A stretch of 64,000 nucleotides of DNA, from contig JAEQBH010004422.1 in the NCBI GenBank assembly GCA_016808115.1, positions 1 through 64,000 of the forward strand. The letters are read 5' to 3'. The notes under the pieces are model-generated. The model was not told the origin of the DNA and ran no database searches. It was given only the letters and a program-made list of their open reading frames with translations. The stretch comes from Tetrastigma voinierianum. Lineage: Eukaryota > Streptophyta > Magnoliopsida > Vitales > Vitaceae. The translations under genes and the position numbers were made by a program. Shown piece by piece: positions 1 through 10,485 of the stretch. Positions within the stretch are counted from its first letter, which is position 1. Every line of letters begins with the position of its first letter.

Positions 1-350
1 ACGATGACCAATTTCGCCATTTTAGCGAAATTTTTGGCTCTAACTCGGGTTTCTCGCATAAAAAAATAAAATTTGATTTAGGCAGGTTAAAAACAAAAAG
101 CAAAAATAACAATTATTTTTATCATAAACCTAAGAATAAAGGTAAAATAAAATTAAAATTAGGCTACTAAAAAGGAAAGTTGCTAAAAATGGCAACTATG
201 AAAATTGACCAATTTTAAACAAAACTGCACTTGAGCCAGCAGCTTGGCTCTCGCGGGACACCCAAACCAGCTCAATTTCACTGATTTACTCATGGAGGGT
301 CAAGGAGGAGGGAGCCTCAACCCCTAGCAGCTGGCTTGTACCGCAAATTC
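1..350 (-). other. Post-protease non-coding region of Athila element C
   Basis: No coding sequence is recognisable here. Read on the minus strand, the protease remnant ends near 400. A CCTCCTTGACCCTCC-like block near 297-315 then leads into T-rich DNA with TTTCGC motifs. The same order follows protease in element B (~56240) and G' (~25245), and follows integrase in element A (~48445). The element continues beyond the left edge, so its ORF3 and 3' LTR are not visible. Confidence 0.6.
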
Positions 351-399
351 CTCTCATGTCAGCTCCTTTGTGTTGATTTTCTTCTCACTGGGTGATTTT

Positions 400-930
400 G
401 GGCTGATTATTGACTCTGCAGGAATGACTAAAGCATTCAATCCTCCACCAATTTTTTCATTTTCCTTAGCCAATTCTTGTAATTTATGGACATTTGGCTT
501 CTCTGCATTTGGGTCAATTGAGCAAACTTCATTTCGGGCCCCTTGATTGTCATTTTCCACTAGCTTGTGCTTGTTACTCAAGTGAAAATATTGAGCTCCA
601 ATGTCATGTTGCCAAATGTGAGCTGCATGACTCCATTTCGGCAATTGATGATTGCATTGGCAGTGGCCAAAAATGGTCTTCCCAGGATAATTGGCACATG
701 ATTGGGCCCACTTGTTATCGCTCAAGATCGCACCACAGTTCCACTGGGTAGTAGAATTTGTCCACCTTTACCAACACATCCTCAACTATTCCCTTAGGAA
801 TCTTCACCGATCGATCAGCCAATGACAAAGTGATGTTGGTAGGCTTGAGCTCCCCTAAACCTAACTGCTTATACACTGAGTATGGCAGTAGGTTTACACT
901 GGCCCTCAAATCTAGCAGTGCCTTGTCTAT
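400..930 (-). pseudogene. Athila (Ty3/gypsy) aspartic protease remnant, element C
   Basis: This is the retropepsin-like protease that would process the retrotransposon polyprotein inside the virus-like particle. Minus-strand translation shows the hallmark run with ASVNLLPYSVYKQLGLGELK, followed by a VDKFYYPVE stretch. The catalytic loop at about 898-912 reads DLRAS where active Athila copies have DLGAS (element A keeps DLGAS), so activity is doubtful. The frame changes near 720. The next frame carries HLSNKHKLVEN and EVCSIDPNAEK, the protein segment that follows protease. The gag remnant lies upstream at higher coordinates. No RT follows. Identity is confident from family motifs; inactivity is inferred from the loop change and the frameshift. 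Confidence 0.85.
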
Positions 931-939
931 GCAAGTCCT

Positions 940-2900
940 GTTCTCAATGTGTTAACTCGATATTGTGGGGATCCTCGGATCCTTGTATTTGACCTGGTCT
1001 CGCCTGATTATGGCACCCAATTTGTTCGTTAGGGAAGGCTTTCTTTTCAATTCCTAACCCTTTCTTGACCGTGCACAGGTCTTTTAAGAACTTTGCATAA
1101 GTGGGGACCTGCTTAATCATGTCAAGCAGTGGAATGTTCACCTTCACTTGCCTTAGCACCTCCCAAATTTCAGCTTGGTTTGGGATTTTTTTCTTGCCTC
1201 GTAGTGCTTGGGGAAATGGAGGGGGCATGCTTTTCTTAACTGGATCTTCACTGATTATTCCCCTTCAAGCCTCCGCCCTTTCCTCGTATGTTTCTTCGCC
1301 AGCTATGGGCAATCGGGTTGCTCTTATCTCTTTGCCACTCCTCGCAGTGATGATAAGCTTCACTTCATCTATCCTCGAATCATTGACCTAACTTACCTCA
1401 TGGACTCCTTTTGATTTGGCAATGTTTGGGAAGGGAACCTTCCTCTCTCCCCTCAGATCTCCGAAGAAATTGTTGATCTTGTGATTGAATACGCAGTTGT
1501 CAATTTTGTGATTAAGATTGCTCTCAAGCCCATCTCTTATTCTTTTGTTCAACGTGACACTTCTACGTGATTTCACCAGGCAATCAGACGCTGATCCCCT
1601 TTTGTTCTTCCACAAAGTTGGCTACCACCTTGCCCAAATTCAATATAGCTTGTTCAACAAGAGAAGATGATGATGATGGTCGTATCAGACGAGGAACCAA
1701 ACCGTTGTTTGGCACCGTGGGGCACATAGGCGGGGGATTCGTTTCGTGGAGATCAGTGATTCTTCCAATTGAATTGTACGTATTACTCACGGGCATTAGG
1801 GTTGTGGCTTGTATTGGCTCCACGACATTAGCATGCTCTCGACAAAGAAATCCTTCATCAGGGGGGCATTCGATAGTGTTCTCCTCGACGGACAAAGTGG
1901 GTCACAATTGATGCATGGATTGCCTGTGCATTTTCGCCACGTCGCGACTTCATGGAGCCTTTTTCCTTCCAGCTTCTTCCATCTCCTAAACTAGTGGCTG
2001 GGATATTCTTGCTTACCTACATTATCTTCTAAAGTGCATAAATGCCTCCCTTTGGTGGGTCAAAGGCTTCATTCTTTCCGCTCTCGATTCAGGCTCATCC
2101 CAAGCCTTGAAATTTCAGCCACATAATTCAAGAAATCCATGGCTTCATCTGGATTTTTGCTCAAAAAATCACCTCCACACATGGTTTCTAGCAGTTGCTT
2201 CATGGCAGGGGACATACCATTATAGAAATGATTCACCAGCATCCATGTATCAAAACCATGGTGTGGACATGCATTGATGGTCTCCATGAACCTCTCCCAA
2301 CACTGATAGAATTTCTCATTATCATAGGCCGAGTAAGTATAGATCTGTCTCTTCAAACTGTTGGTCTTGGTTGCATTGAAGAATTTCTTCAAAACTCAGT
2401 TGAAGTTCCCACTGGCAATTCCTAATTGTCCTCGCCTCGTGGAATTGTTTTCATATTTTGGCTTGCCCTGAGGGTTAACTGGGAATGCCTTCAACTTCAA
2501 CAATTCCATATCGCTTATACCCCCTTTAAAGTTATGCATACTTCCTCAAAACCCATGTGTGAATATGGATTTTCATTCTCATACCATGAAATGTGGGAAG
2601 CAGGGGCACTAGTGGTCTCACCGCTACATCCTCGGCCAGGAGGTATGATGCGTAAAAGGAGCACTAACTCTGGGGAGGTGTATGTGGATCCCTCATCGAC
2701 CGTATGTCATTGGATTCATAGTGCTTGTTGACTTTGCTGTTCTTTAGGAGGGATCCATTTGGCCACCGTGCACACCGATTTCACAAATTCCTTTGCTCAA
2801 CTGGTGTGCACTCACCTTGCACCCACCTACGATCCTTTGTCCGGGGTTTTCGTGATAAACACCTGCTTACACAAAATGAAACAAACAAAGAACACAAACA
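940..2900 (-). pseudogene. Athila gag remnant, element C
   Basis: This is a Ty3/gypsy structural protein (Retrotrans_gag type) that forms the particle and packages RNA. The best-preserved block is 2069-2392 on the minus strand, with ACPHHGFDTWMLVNHFYNGM and the QLLETMCGGDF motif typical of Athila gag. Further along, about 1584-1895 matches the variable C-terminal half. About 944-1228 holds the gag-protease linker with FPQALRGKKK and VNIPLLDMIKQVPTYAKFLK. The equivalent linker segments are found in elements A and B. Several frame changes separate the blocks, so no intact protein can be made. The start codon was not resolved. Confidence 0.85.
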
Positions 2901-3070
2901 AAGCTGCAAAAGGTGTTAGCCAAAACAAACCGATCGTAAATAAAAACAGCAAAGAACTTAAGTGAAGAAAAACTTGCCTCCTCGCACACTAAATTCAAAA
3001 GGACTGAAGGTCACTAACATTTGTAATGTGGATTACAAGTACATCCCCAACTATCATTCTTGAGTTTCAT

Positions 3071-3091
3071 ACCATCCCCAGAATGGCGCCA
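3071..3091 (-). promoter_or_regulatory. Primer-binding site of element C
   Basis: Directly inside the 5' LTR on the minus strand is TGGCGCC followed by ATTCTGGGGATGG. This resembles the complement of the 3' end of plant tRNA-Asp, the primer usual for Athila elements. Two bases separate it from the LTR end. Confidence 0.7.
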
Positions 3092-3093
3092 TT

Positions 3094-4634
3094 TGATTCG
3101 TGCACTATAGGGTGATCCCAATCAACAATATTTTGTTTCTATACTCCTCCCTACCGCCAGAGTCAAGCTTACCGCAAAGATAGCGGTCTCGGGGTCAAAC
3201 ACGGGATGGGTTTTCACCTGCTTAATGATTCGCATCAATGTTTGAAATGGTGAGACTTTTTGTTCGATTTTTAGATTTGGTTAAAAACAAAGAGGTTGTT
3301 TGTTCAATGGTTAATCAGAATAGTTAATGAAAGTGTGAAATGGTAACCTTGAAGGCTTGGGTCACTGATTGATAAATATGGGGCTATTAAAGTGTCTCTC
3401 GGGGTTATTTCTGATTAGTAAGCAAATAACATATAGTCAAAGCCCAAACCGGATATTTGCTTATCTATAAAACTTAACCCTAGAACCACTACTATTTGAG
3501 TCAAAACAATATTACACCAAAGTCCCATTCAGTTTGAAACCCTAGCATTTAACCTCATTTCCAAGTGGCTCAGAATGACATCTAGAAGAATACGCACTCA
3601 CCATTAAGAATGCACTCAACCCTAAAATATGGCAAGTATTGACCAAAAAGAAGACATTAAATAGCATTAAACCCTAGTTTGGAAAGTATGGAAACAATAA
3701 ATGCAATGACTCAGATTATTTAAAGCAAGAGGACAACCGTAGTAGCCTAAAACCAAACTAGCAACCACCCTCTTTCATATTAGTGAGGCTTAGTTGCCAT
3801 CCCTTGAGTTGTCATCCCTATGGGGTGTTCATACCGAGAAAACGAGGGAAATATGAGAGAGAAGAGAGCAAAATAAACCTAAAATGAAAAGCTGTGGGAA
3901 AAACTTACATAAATGAAATAGTTAGGGTTACAAAGTTGTGGGGGAGCTTATATAGCCAACCCAAAATGTGAAATTACAAAAATGCCTAAAATATGAAATT
4001 ACATTAGGGACAAAATGGTAATTTATCAAAATGTGGTCGCTTGGAATAAAAATACCAAAACACAAGTCAGCATTTTCGTTTATGCAGAAATTTCGGCTTA
4101 GCCTAGCTTAAATTTATAAGAGATAGCTTAAAACCAAAATTTCGCTATGAACAAAGAATTTCCGCTAGGATAGCGCAAATTCTAGCTTAGCTAAAATTCA
4201 TTGATAGCTTAAAATTTCGCGAGGATTGCGAAATTTTCGCTATGATTGCGAAATTTTCGCAATCCCTGCGAAATTTTCGCAATGCATAGCGAAATTCTAG
4301 GTTTCCTCCTCTTTTGCCTGTCTTGCCACTGCATCACTTCCTGCATGGTTTATTCATCAATTTGCCTTCAATTCTTCAATTCATTTTGACATTTCATCGC
4401 CTCAGCTTGGTGAAATTACCGAGGATTCTCACATTCAGCATCAATAAGAAGCCAAGCTCGCTTACTGAAGTTCCCAAGATCTGCAAAACTATCCAAAACA
4501 ATCTCGAAAACAAATTAGAAGCACTAAGTATACATGCACATGACAATTGGCTTAATTCATATGATTAGTGCGCAAAAAGCACTCAAAACCTATCTTGAAT
4601 AGGGCTCAAAATAGCACTTTTTGGGCACTAATCA
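3094..4634 (-). repeat. 5' LTR of Athila element C
   Basis: On the minus strand the LTR starts TGATTAGTGCCC at 4634 and ends GTGCACGAATCA at 3094, giving 1541 bp. The ends are inverted repeats of each other. A primer-binding site follows it, so it is a 5' LTR. Inside are a TTTCGC/GCGAAA array (about 4070-4290) and a TATA box near 3950. It interrupts ORF3 of element D, whose sequence resumes at 4635. The other half of D must lie left of the window. Confidence 0.85.
3940..3958 (-). promoter_or_regulatory. TATA box in LTR C
   Basis: Minus-strand GGCTATATAAGC lies in a GC-richer setting, followed by the C-rich stretch conserved in sister LTRs (compare 6290 and 19212). It is the probable core promoter of the element. 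Confidence 0.6.
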
Positions 4635-4900
4635 GCCTCCCTACGACCTCACCATTTGTTCCTGCTCGGGCCGTTGCCGTTCCTCCTCCAACAAGCCCAG
4701 CCCCTTCTCCATCAACCCCAGCTGTGGCCCCGATGTGTCGGGCAAAATGCAGCTAGCTGGGTGTACCACTCCACGCGATTAATTCCTCAGCCCCGCCCAG
4801 CCGAGGACGCATTCTTCATCGCCCAATCGATTGAGGAGGTATCACTTCCTCCACTAACTTTCCAATCCACACGCCATTGTGGACAATGGCATACTAGGTA
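4635..4900 (+). pseudogene. 3' end of Athila ORF3, element D
   Basis: This is the C-terminal tail of the additional Athila open reading frame located after integrase, of unknown function and in the position of an env-like gene. The plus strand reads a Pro/Ser/Ala-rich stretch and then RPAEDAFFIAQ and the conserved end before the G-rich tract. The nucleotide sequence from about 4845 (ACTTCCTCCACTAACTTTCC) is shared with elements F (13115) and A (46090, minus). It is cut at 4634 by insertion of element C. Confidence 0.6.
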
Positions 4901-5836
4901 GGGGGGAGAGTTAGTGTTGGAAGTGATGTTCATACTGCTGATTTCAATTCTTTTTTGTACTACCTGCTAAGCAAAGCCCATTTTTGTATGTTTAGTGGCT
5001 TCCTGTTTACTCCATTTTGCAAAAGCGTAAAATTTAGTGAAATACAATCATATATTTACTACGCCCATGTTTCTACTCTTTTTGTAACCAAATTTGCCCC
5101 AATTTTTGTAATTGCTCGCCTCTCCCTTCGTGAGTTGAAAAACTCGAAATACTCTGATAATACCACTAATGTTGTACCAGTTCCATGCATGATTGAGTTG
5201 TTGGTCATTGAAGACCCCCAGCTCAACCCTTGTCTCCCACCATTAGCTAACCACACACACAAGGCACACGGGCTTTTCTTCTATAGACTCCGAGAAGCCG
5301 TGATAATCCCCCCCTTTACTTTGCAAACCCGGGCCTTAGCTTTCGTTGACCACCTACAGGTTAAAGTTCCCCATGAAAGAAGCAATGAAGTCTTCCAAAT
5401 GAAAAGAAAAAGAAAAAGAAAATAGAAAAGCTTCGCGGCTTGTCTTGAAACCCGAAAGCACGGTCCTAGGGGGTCTACTTCACAAAGCCTTTAAAGCCTG
5501 GTGCCTTAAACCAACTAGTTGGGAGCCACCGACTTAATGCTCGCTTACATGGTGGATCTGGTGGAGTTTAGCTGAGTCAGAAGCTGGAATTTCGAAATCA
5601 TTGGGAGTCCGGTGCAACCTCGAGAGTTAGTGGCCGAAAGATCCTTTCACTCGATGCCCTAAACCTTAGTCAGGGGTCGGGAGCTCACCGGATCCCCGCT
5701 ACACCTGACTTGGGAAGTCGAAGTTCCGCACGCATCCTACAACAATACGTAAGAGGTGTGAAATAAAGAGTGGAACCTGATCTATTTAGATTGGTCACGC
5801 CCAAGGCATTGGCGTAGCTTGGTTGTGGGAGGGTAG
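4890..5836 (+). other. Post-ORF3 region of element D
   Basis: This is non-coding Athila DNA between ORF3 and the 3' LTR. It contains a G-rich tract right after ORF3 (TAGGTAGGGGGGAGAG, about 4896-4911) and an AAAGAAAAAG purine tract (about 5400-5425). A conserved segment around 5620-5720 (GTTAGTGGCCGAAAGATCC) and a second G-rich tract, GGTTGTGGGAGGGTAG, abut the LTR at 5836. Frames open here show no recognisable protein. Confidence 0.65.
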
Positions 5837-7185
5837 TGATTAAGACCAAATAAGGCTATTTTGAGCCCTGTTTATTGCAGGTTTTAAGCACTTGTTATGT
5901 ACTAATCAACTTAAATAACCCAATTGATACATTGAGGTCCCGACTTTGCTACTGATCACATTTTGTAGCTACTTTTTGTAGTTTTGCAGGCCAAATACCT
6001 CATTATCTTCAATTCGATTCAAACACGATGAACCCGAGCCGAATTCGAAGATGCATGATCGAAACCAGAGGAGATTTGGAGCAAAATGCAAGAGAAGAAA
6101 GGCATAGTGGAAATTTAGCTGTGGCTGCAAAATTAAGAATCTCGCAAATCTCCCCGCAGCTCTCGAAATTTCGCAACACCGCTCCCGCACTCGTTGCTGG
6201 ATCGCCACCCGCTGGGTTTTATAAAAATTTTCCCTTGATGTAATTTTGGTCCCTTTACACATTTTTGTAATTTCCTTGATACTGAGCACCTATATAAGCT
6301 CAGTCAAGCTTGTAACATCAATCAACTTTCAGTTCATCAATCACTTAATAAAATTGGGCACGAAGTTTCCTCTCCAGAGGCTGGTGTGTGATTTTCTCTC
6401 CTTTTCCTTCACTTTCTTGAACTTTCTCACCATCCAAACACCCCTTGATGATGACAAATCAAGGGATGCTTGGCTAAGGCCCCTCATCCTTGAAGAGGAA
6501 GGCCACTGAGTTCTAGTTTCTTGAGGTGAACTAATTCAATTTCTTGCTTTCATGTAAGCATTTACGGGTGTTTCTGCTCCTACTTCTCACCTTTAGGTTA
6601 AAATCCTAGGCATGCCCCCTCACTAACTGTATTTGGCAAGCTTTTGGGTTCAAAGTGGATACTTATCACTAGATCCACCGATACCCGCCATAGTTGTCTC
6701 CTATTAGTTACTGTAGGGTAGGTTTAGGAGGTGTGTTCTCACTGTCTGGGAGCATTTATGCTCATTAAATGCCATTATTCAAGAGGGAAGATTATAGGAT
6801 TTAGGTTTTAAAGCTAAATGAAGATCCGGTTTGGGAAATGACTATAAGTCATCTCCCCAACGCGAGGAAAAAGATCCGAGGACATGTCGGTTGACTTAGA
6901 ACCCTAAGCCCAATGGCCCGAGATTGCAAGGAGTTCTTTTATACTTTATTCCGATTTATTTCTCGCCTAACCATTGAAACCCACCTGCTTTTGTAAAATC
7001 CTGAAAATCCAAAGAGGAAACACCATTTTCAATCCACCGCAACCTTCTCTCAACAAGAAACCCATCCTCGTGTTCGACCCGAGACCACTATATCAAGTAG
7101 CAGGGCCTCGTTACTAAGCAAAGTAGGAACCCTAGGATACAAATTTTGTTGATTTCGGTACACCTTACTCTGGCCAAACGAATAA
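5837..7185 (+). repeat. 3' LTR of Athila element D
   Basis: It starts TGATTAAGACC directly after a polypurine tract and ends near 7185 in a decayed form of the GGCACGAATCA terminus. Length is about 1.35 kb. A TATA box (CCTATATAAGCTC) lies near 6290. It is the same family as the LTRs of F and I. Confidence 0.8.
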
Positions 7186-7187
7186 GA

Positions 7188-7473
7188 TAATTTCCACTAT
7201 GCCTTCCTTTTCTTTTGCATTTTTGCTCCAAATCTCCTTCCTGGTCTCGATCATGCCTCTTCGACCCGGCTTCTGGGTTCATCGTGGTTTGAACCTGATT
7301 GAAGATAATGAGGTATTCGGGCTTGCAAACTACAAAAAGTAGTTACAAATGTGATCGTGAGCAAAGCCGGACCTCAATGTAATTAATCGTTATTTGCTGG
7401 GATTAGTACACAAAGTGCTTAAAACCCGTAATAAACAAAGGGCTCAAAATAGCACTATTTTCAGTACTAATCA
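7188..7473 (-). repeat. Truncated Athila LTR (element I)
   Basis: On the minus strand this begins TGATTAGTACTG at 7473 and matches the first ~285 bp of LTR D (shared AAGGCATAGTGGAAATT). It stops abruptly at the end of LTR D. The simplest reading is that D inserted into this older LTR and displaced its remainder past the left edge. An inverted partial duplication of D is the alternative. Confidence 0.7.
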
Positions 7474-7474
7474 A

Positions 7475-7892
7475 GCTCCTCTACCCACTTTCACTTCGAC
7501 GCCTAGCTTTTTTTCAAGTATTCGAGTAGAGTTTTGTTGGTCACCTTAGCTTGGCCGTTGGACTGCGGGTAGTATGGTGTTGAATATGTGTTGTGGATTC
7601 CATATCTTGAATGGAAATAATAGAAGGAATCACTAGTGAACTATGGCCCGTTATCAGAAACGATGGTGCAAGGGGCCCCTTAATCAAGTGACATGTTCTT
7701 CCGTACTACTCTGCATCATGTGATGGGCCTTGATTTGAGAGTAAGCTTCCGCTTCTACCCATTTAGTAAAATAATTGGTTGTTATTAGTAGGAGTTTCTT
7801 CTAAGTTGGGGCAGGAGGTAACGAGCCTATATATCAATTGCCCACATATATAACAACCAAGGACTCGATATAGGATTAAGGTCACTCCCGGG
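7475..7892 (-). pseudogene. Ty3/gypsy integrase core remnant, element E
   Basis: This would be the catalytic core of a retroviral-type integrase, which joins element cDNA to the chromosome. Minus-strand reading gives LNPISSPW, then MWAIDI, then YSQIKAHHM, TIVSDNGP, STPYYPQSNGQAKVTNKTLL. These contain the first two acidic positions (D in WAID and D in SDNG), the normal third region, and internal stops. The N-terminal zinc-binding part is missing because a ~0.9-kb LTR-like insertion lies immediately upstream. With the RNase H remnant at 8815-9150 it belongs to one Tat-like pol on the minus strand. Confidence 0.75.
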
Positions 7893-8810
7893 TACATGAT
7901 TGATGCTTCTGAATCATTAACACACATCATAAGATTTTTTATGAGTATATTTTATACTCATTTTATCATTATGTTTTGTGTGTTATTTTATGGCTTTTAG
8001 ATATAAATAAGTGTTCTAATGCCCTAAATTTTCATCTTTATGATTCGGTCAACCATTAAATGGAAAATTAGCAAACACCGCTACAGCATACAACAACAAT
8101 TACTATATTTTAACCTTTTTAGCTATAAGATAACCTCAAATGGCATCAAGCTTTATATGGATCGATTCTACACTTTAAGATCTTTCCAACGGTACCAAGA
8201 ACACCAAATTTGGAGTCCGGACAAGAAAGTTATGGCCTCGGGAAGTTTGTTGTAGAAATCTAAATTATTAATATTAGTCATAGTCGCGACCACAACTTTT
8301 CATGGTCACGACCATGGGCCATTTCCTACTACAAAGAAGGGTCAAGACCACACGACGCTGGAGGCCCAAAATGTGCGTTTTTCAGCCTTTTGTGAGGCCT
8401 ATTTCCCTTGGAATTATATAAACACTTATTTTTACGTTTTTAAGAATGGATTTTAGGGGTTCCTTAGGGTGGAAACACCTTAGGAACCAAGTCTTTTGAA
8501 GAGGAGAAACTTAAAGACAAAAGAAGAAGAAGAAGAAAGTTAAGAAGAAGGTGGAAGAAAAGAAGGGTTTCATATCCAAATTTGCTTACTCTCTTCCTCT
8601 TTCTATGTTTTTCTTCATTTTAATAGTTGTAATTCCTTTTCTAGAGATGTTTTAGTTTATTTTCTTAGGACTTAGATGTAGCCAAGACTTAAATGTATGA
8701 ATTCTCCTAATCTCTATTGATTAATTCTTTATTTCATATCTATGTTGAGTATTTCATTTTGTTCTTATTGCTTGTGGGTATTTGGCTAATATTTACATGA
8801 TTTATGGTTC
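7893..8810. repeat. LTR-like insertion splitting element E pol
   Basis: About 0.9 kb of AT-rich DNA separates the RNase H and integrase remnants of one pol. It contains the block around 8120-8330 (hexamers such as GGTCGCGACC-like palindromes and a TCCGGACAAGAAAGTTATG segment) common in plant gypsy LTRs. A GA-rich tract lies at 8518-8570. No primer-binding site or coding domain is present. Exact ends and target duplication were not resolved, so solo-LTR status is an inference. Confidence 0.4.
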
Positions 8811-8814
8811 GATT

Positions 8815-9155
8815 CTCCTAATAGGTTTTGGTCGTTGATGGTGTATCTAGGATATGTATGTCTACATGGCGGGCATGAGGAACACCGAATGCAAAGTTAG
8901 CTAATGAATCAACCATTTCGTTCTCATGTCTATGAATCTAGGATATGGTGAATTGCTCGAAACGGGTTAAGATTGCTCTGGCGATGAAGAGGAACTTGAG
9001 CATCATTTCTTCCTAAGCTTCGAATTCTCCTTTGATTTGGGATACCACCAACTGGAAATCGCACCTAAGTTTGATATTTACGACATCCAATGTCGAAGCT
9101 AGTTTCAGACCCAATAGCACAGCTTCTTATATGACCTCGCTGTTTGTAATGGGAA
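8815..9155 (-). pseudogene. Tat-type RNase H remnant, element E
   Basis: The minus strand reads TNSEVI, then GLKLASTLDVVNIKLRCDF, then QLVVSQIKGEFEA and RHENEMVDSLANFAF. This is the pattern of the archaeal-type RNase H domain typical of Tat/Ogre elements, which degrades RNA in the RNA-DNA hybrid. The Asp of the usual D-SQLVV motif reads CDF-QLVV with the motif intact, but internal stops are present. The upstream RT was cut off by insertion of element F at 9165. Confidence 0.75.
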
Positions 9156-9164
9156 AAGAAAACT

Positions 9165-10457
9165 TGATTAGTGCTTAAAAAGTGCTATTTTGAACCCTAT
9201 TTATTTAAGGTTTTGAGCACTTTTTGTGTACTAATCAGCGTAATTAACCCGATTGTACATTAAGGATTTGCACATTAAGGCCCTTATGATCATCATTTCA
9301 TTTGTTAATTTTGAATGGTTATTAATGCCAATTTATCGAATTACATCCAACCACGAAGAATTCGGAAGTTGAATTCACTTTACGCATCGTATCCTGGTGC
9401 GAGCAAAGAGCAAAGCGAAGAAAATGGAGCATTGCAGGAATGCTTTTCTTGCGAGCACTGTTCATCCTGCAACACTATTCACAATTTAGCCACTATTTAA
9501 TTGGTCCCGCTTTGATTAGTGGGCCTGTTTGTTTCAATTTTTGTTCTTCCCATTTTATCCCCGTAATAGTTAACTACTTTTGTTCATTTTGGTAATTTGT
9601 ATTGTTTGGGGGGCGATTTAAAGCCCAAGTAAACACCGTAGCAGGGGACTTGACTTTGGCAATAGAGATACAAAGGCGGCGCTTTTTCCCTACCGATTCC
9701 CTTCCTTCCAATTTCTTTCATTTTATTTCCACTTTCTCACTCAAACACCCTCCGAGGATGACAACTCGAGTGACGAGGCTAACTTCGCCCCAAAGTGTAG
9801 GGTCACCGGGCACGTGATCTAGAGCAAATGAGGAAGCTCCCATTTTTCACGCAGTACTCATCGTCATCCGTGTCTCCTTTACTTCAGCGTTTGGGATCCC
9901 TTCGATTCATGTCAATGGTCGGGCATTGCACCTTTTAGCGCTCACTGATGCTTATTACTAGATCTCGATGTCTATTAGTTACCATTTATTACCCATTGTA
10001 ATGTGAGTCGAGACTATGACCGACCGAGAACATTAATGGCCAGTGAATGCCATTTTCAGAAAAATTTAATAAGGGTTAGTTTTTATAGCTACATGAAGAT
10101 CCGGTTCGGGAGATGACTATAGGTCACCCTCTCTAACGCGAGGAAAGAACCCTGGAAATCCCTTTACGCATTCTAGAGACTTAACCCCAGTGACCCAACG
10201 CTTTAAGGAGCCTTCTATTTTACATTTTTACTTATTTTATTTTCAGCCTACAAACAATCAACTCTCATTGTTTTTAACAACACCCCAAATCCAAACTAAA
10301 ATTCACCATTTTCGATCACTGCAAATCATTTTGTACGAAGAAAACCCATCCTTGAGTTCGACCCTAGACCACTATACTGCAGTAGCTTAGCTACGGCAGT
10401 AGGAATCCTAGGATACAAATTTTGTTGATTCCGATACACCTATTGTGGCACGAATCA
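9165..10457 (+). repeat. 5' LTR of Athila element F
   Basis: It starts TGATTAGTGCTT at 9165 and ends GTGGCACGAATCA at 10457, 1293 bp, and is followed by a TGGCGCC primer-binding site. It is close in sequence to the 3' LTR copy starting at 17633. A 5-bp flank (9160-9164) should be the target duplication. The partner flank cannot be located because the 3' LTR is interrupted. Confidence 0.85.
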
Positions 10458-10459
10458 AA

Positions 10460-10485
10460 TGGCGCCAGCCATTCGGATGGTGCCT
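10460..10485 (+). promoter_or_regulatory. Primer-binding site of element F
   Basis: TGGCGCC lies two bases after the LTR end, followed by a diverged AGCCATTCGGATGG. It is tRNA-Asp-like as in elements C and G. Confidence 0.65.

Noticed and set aside
5059..5425. A 156-codon plus-strand frame after ORF3 of D
   Set aside because: It spans the non-coding tail and purine tract conserved as DNA, not protein, in sister elements. The codons are not preserved there.
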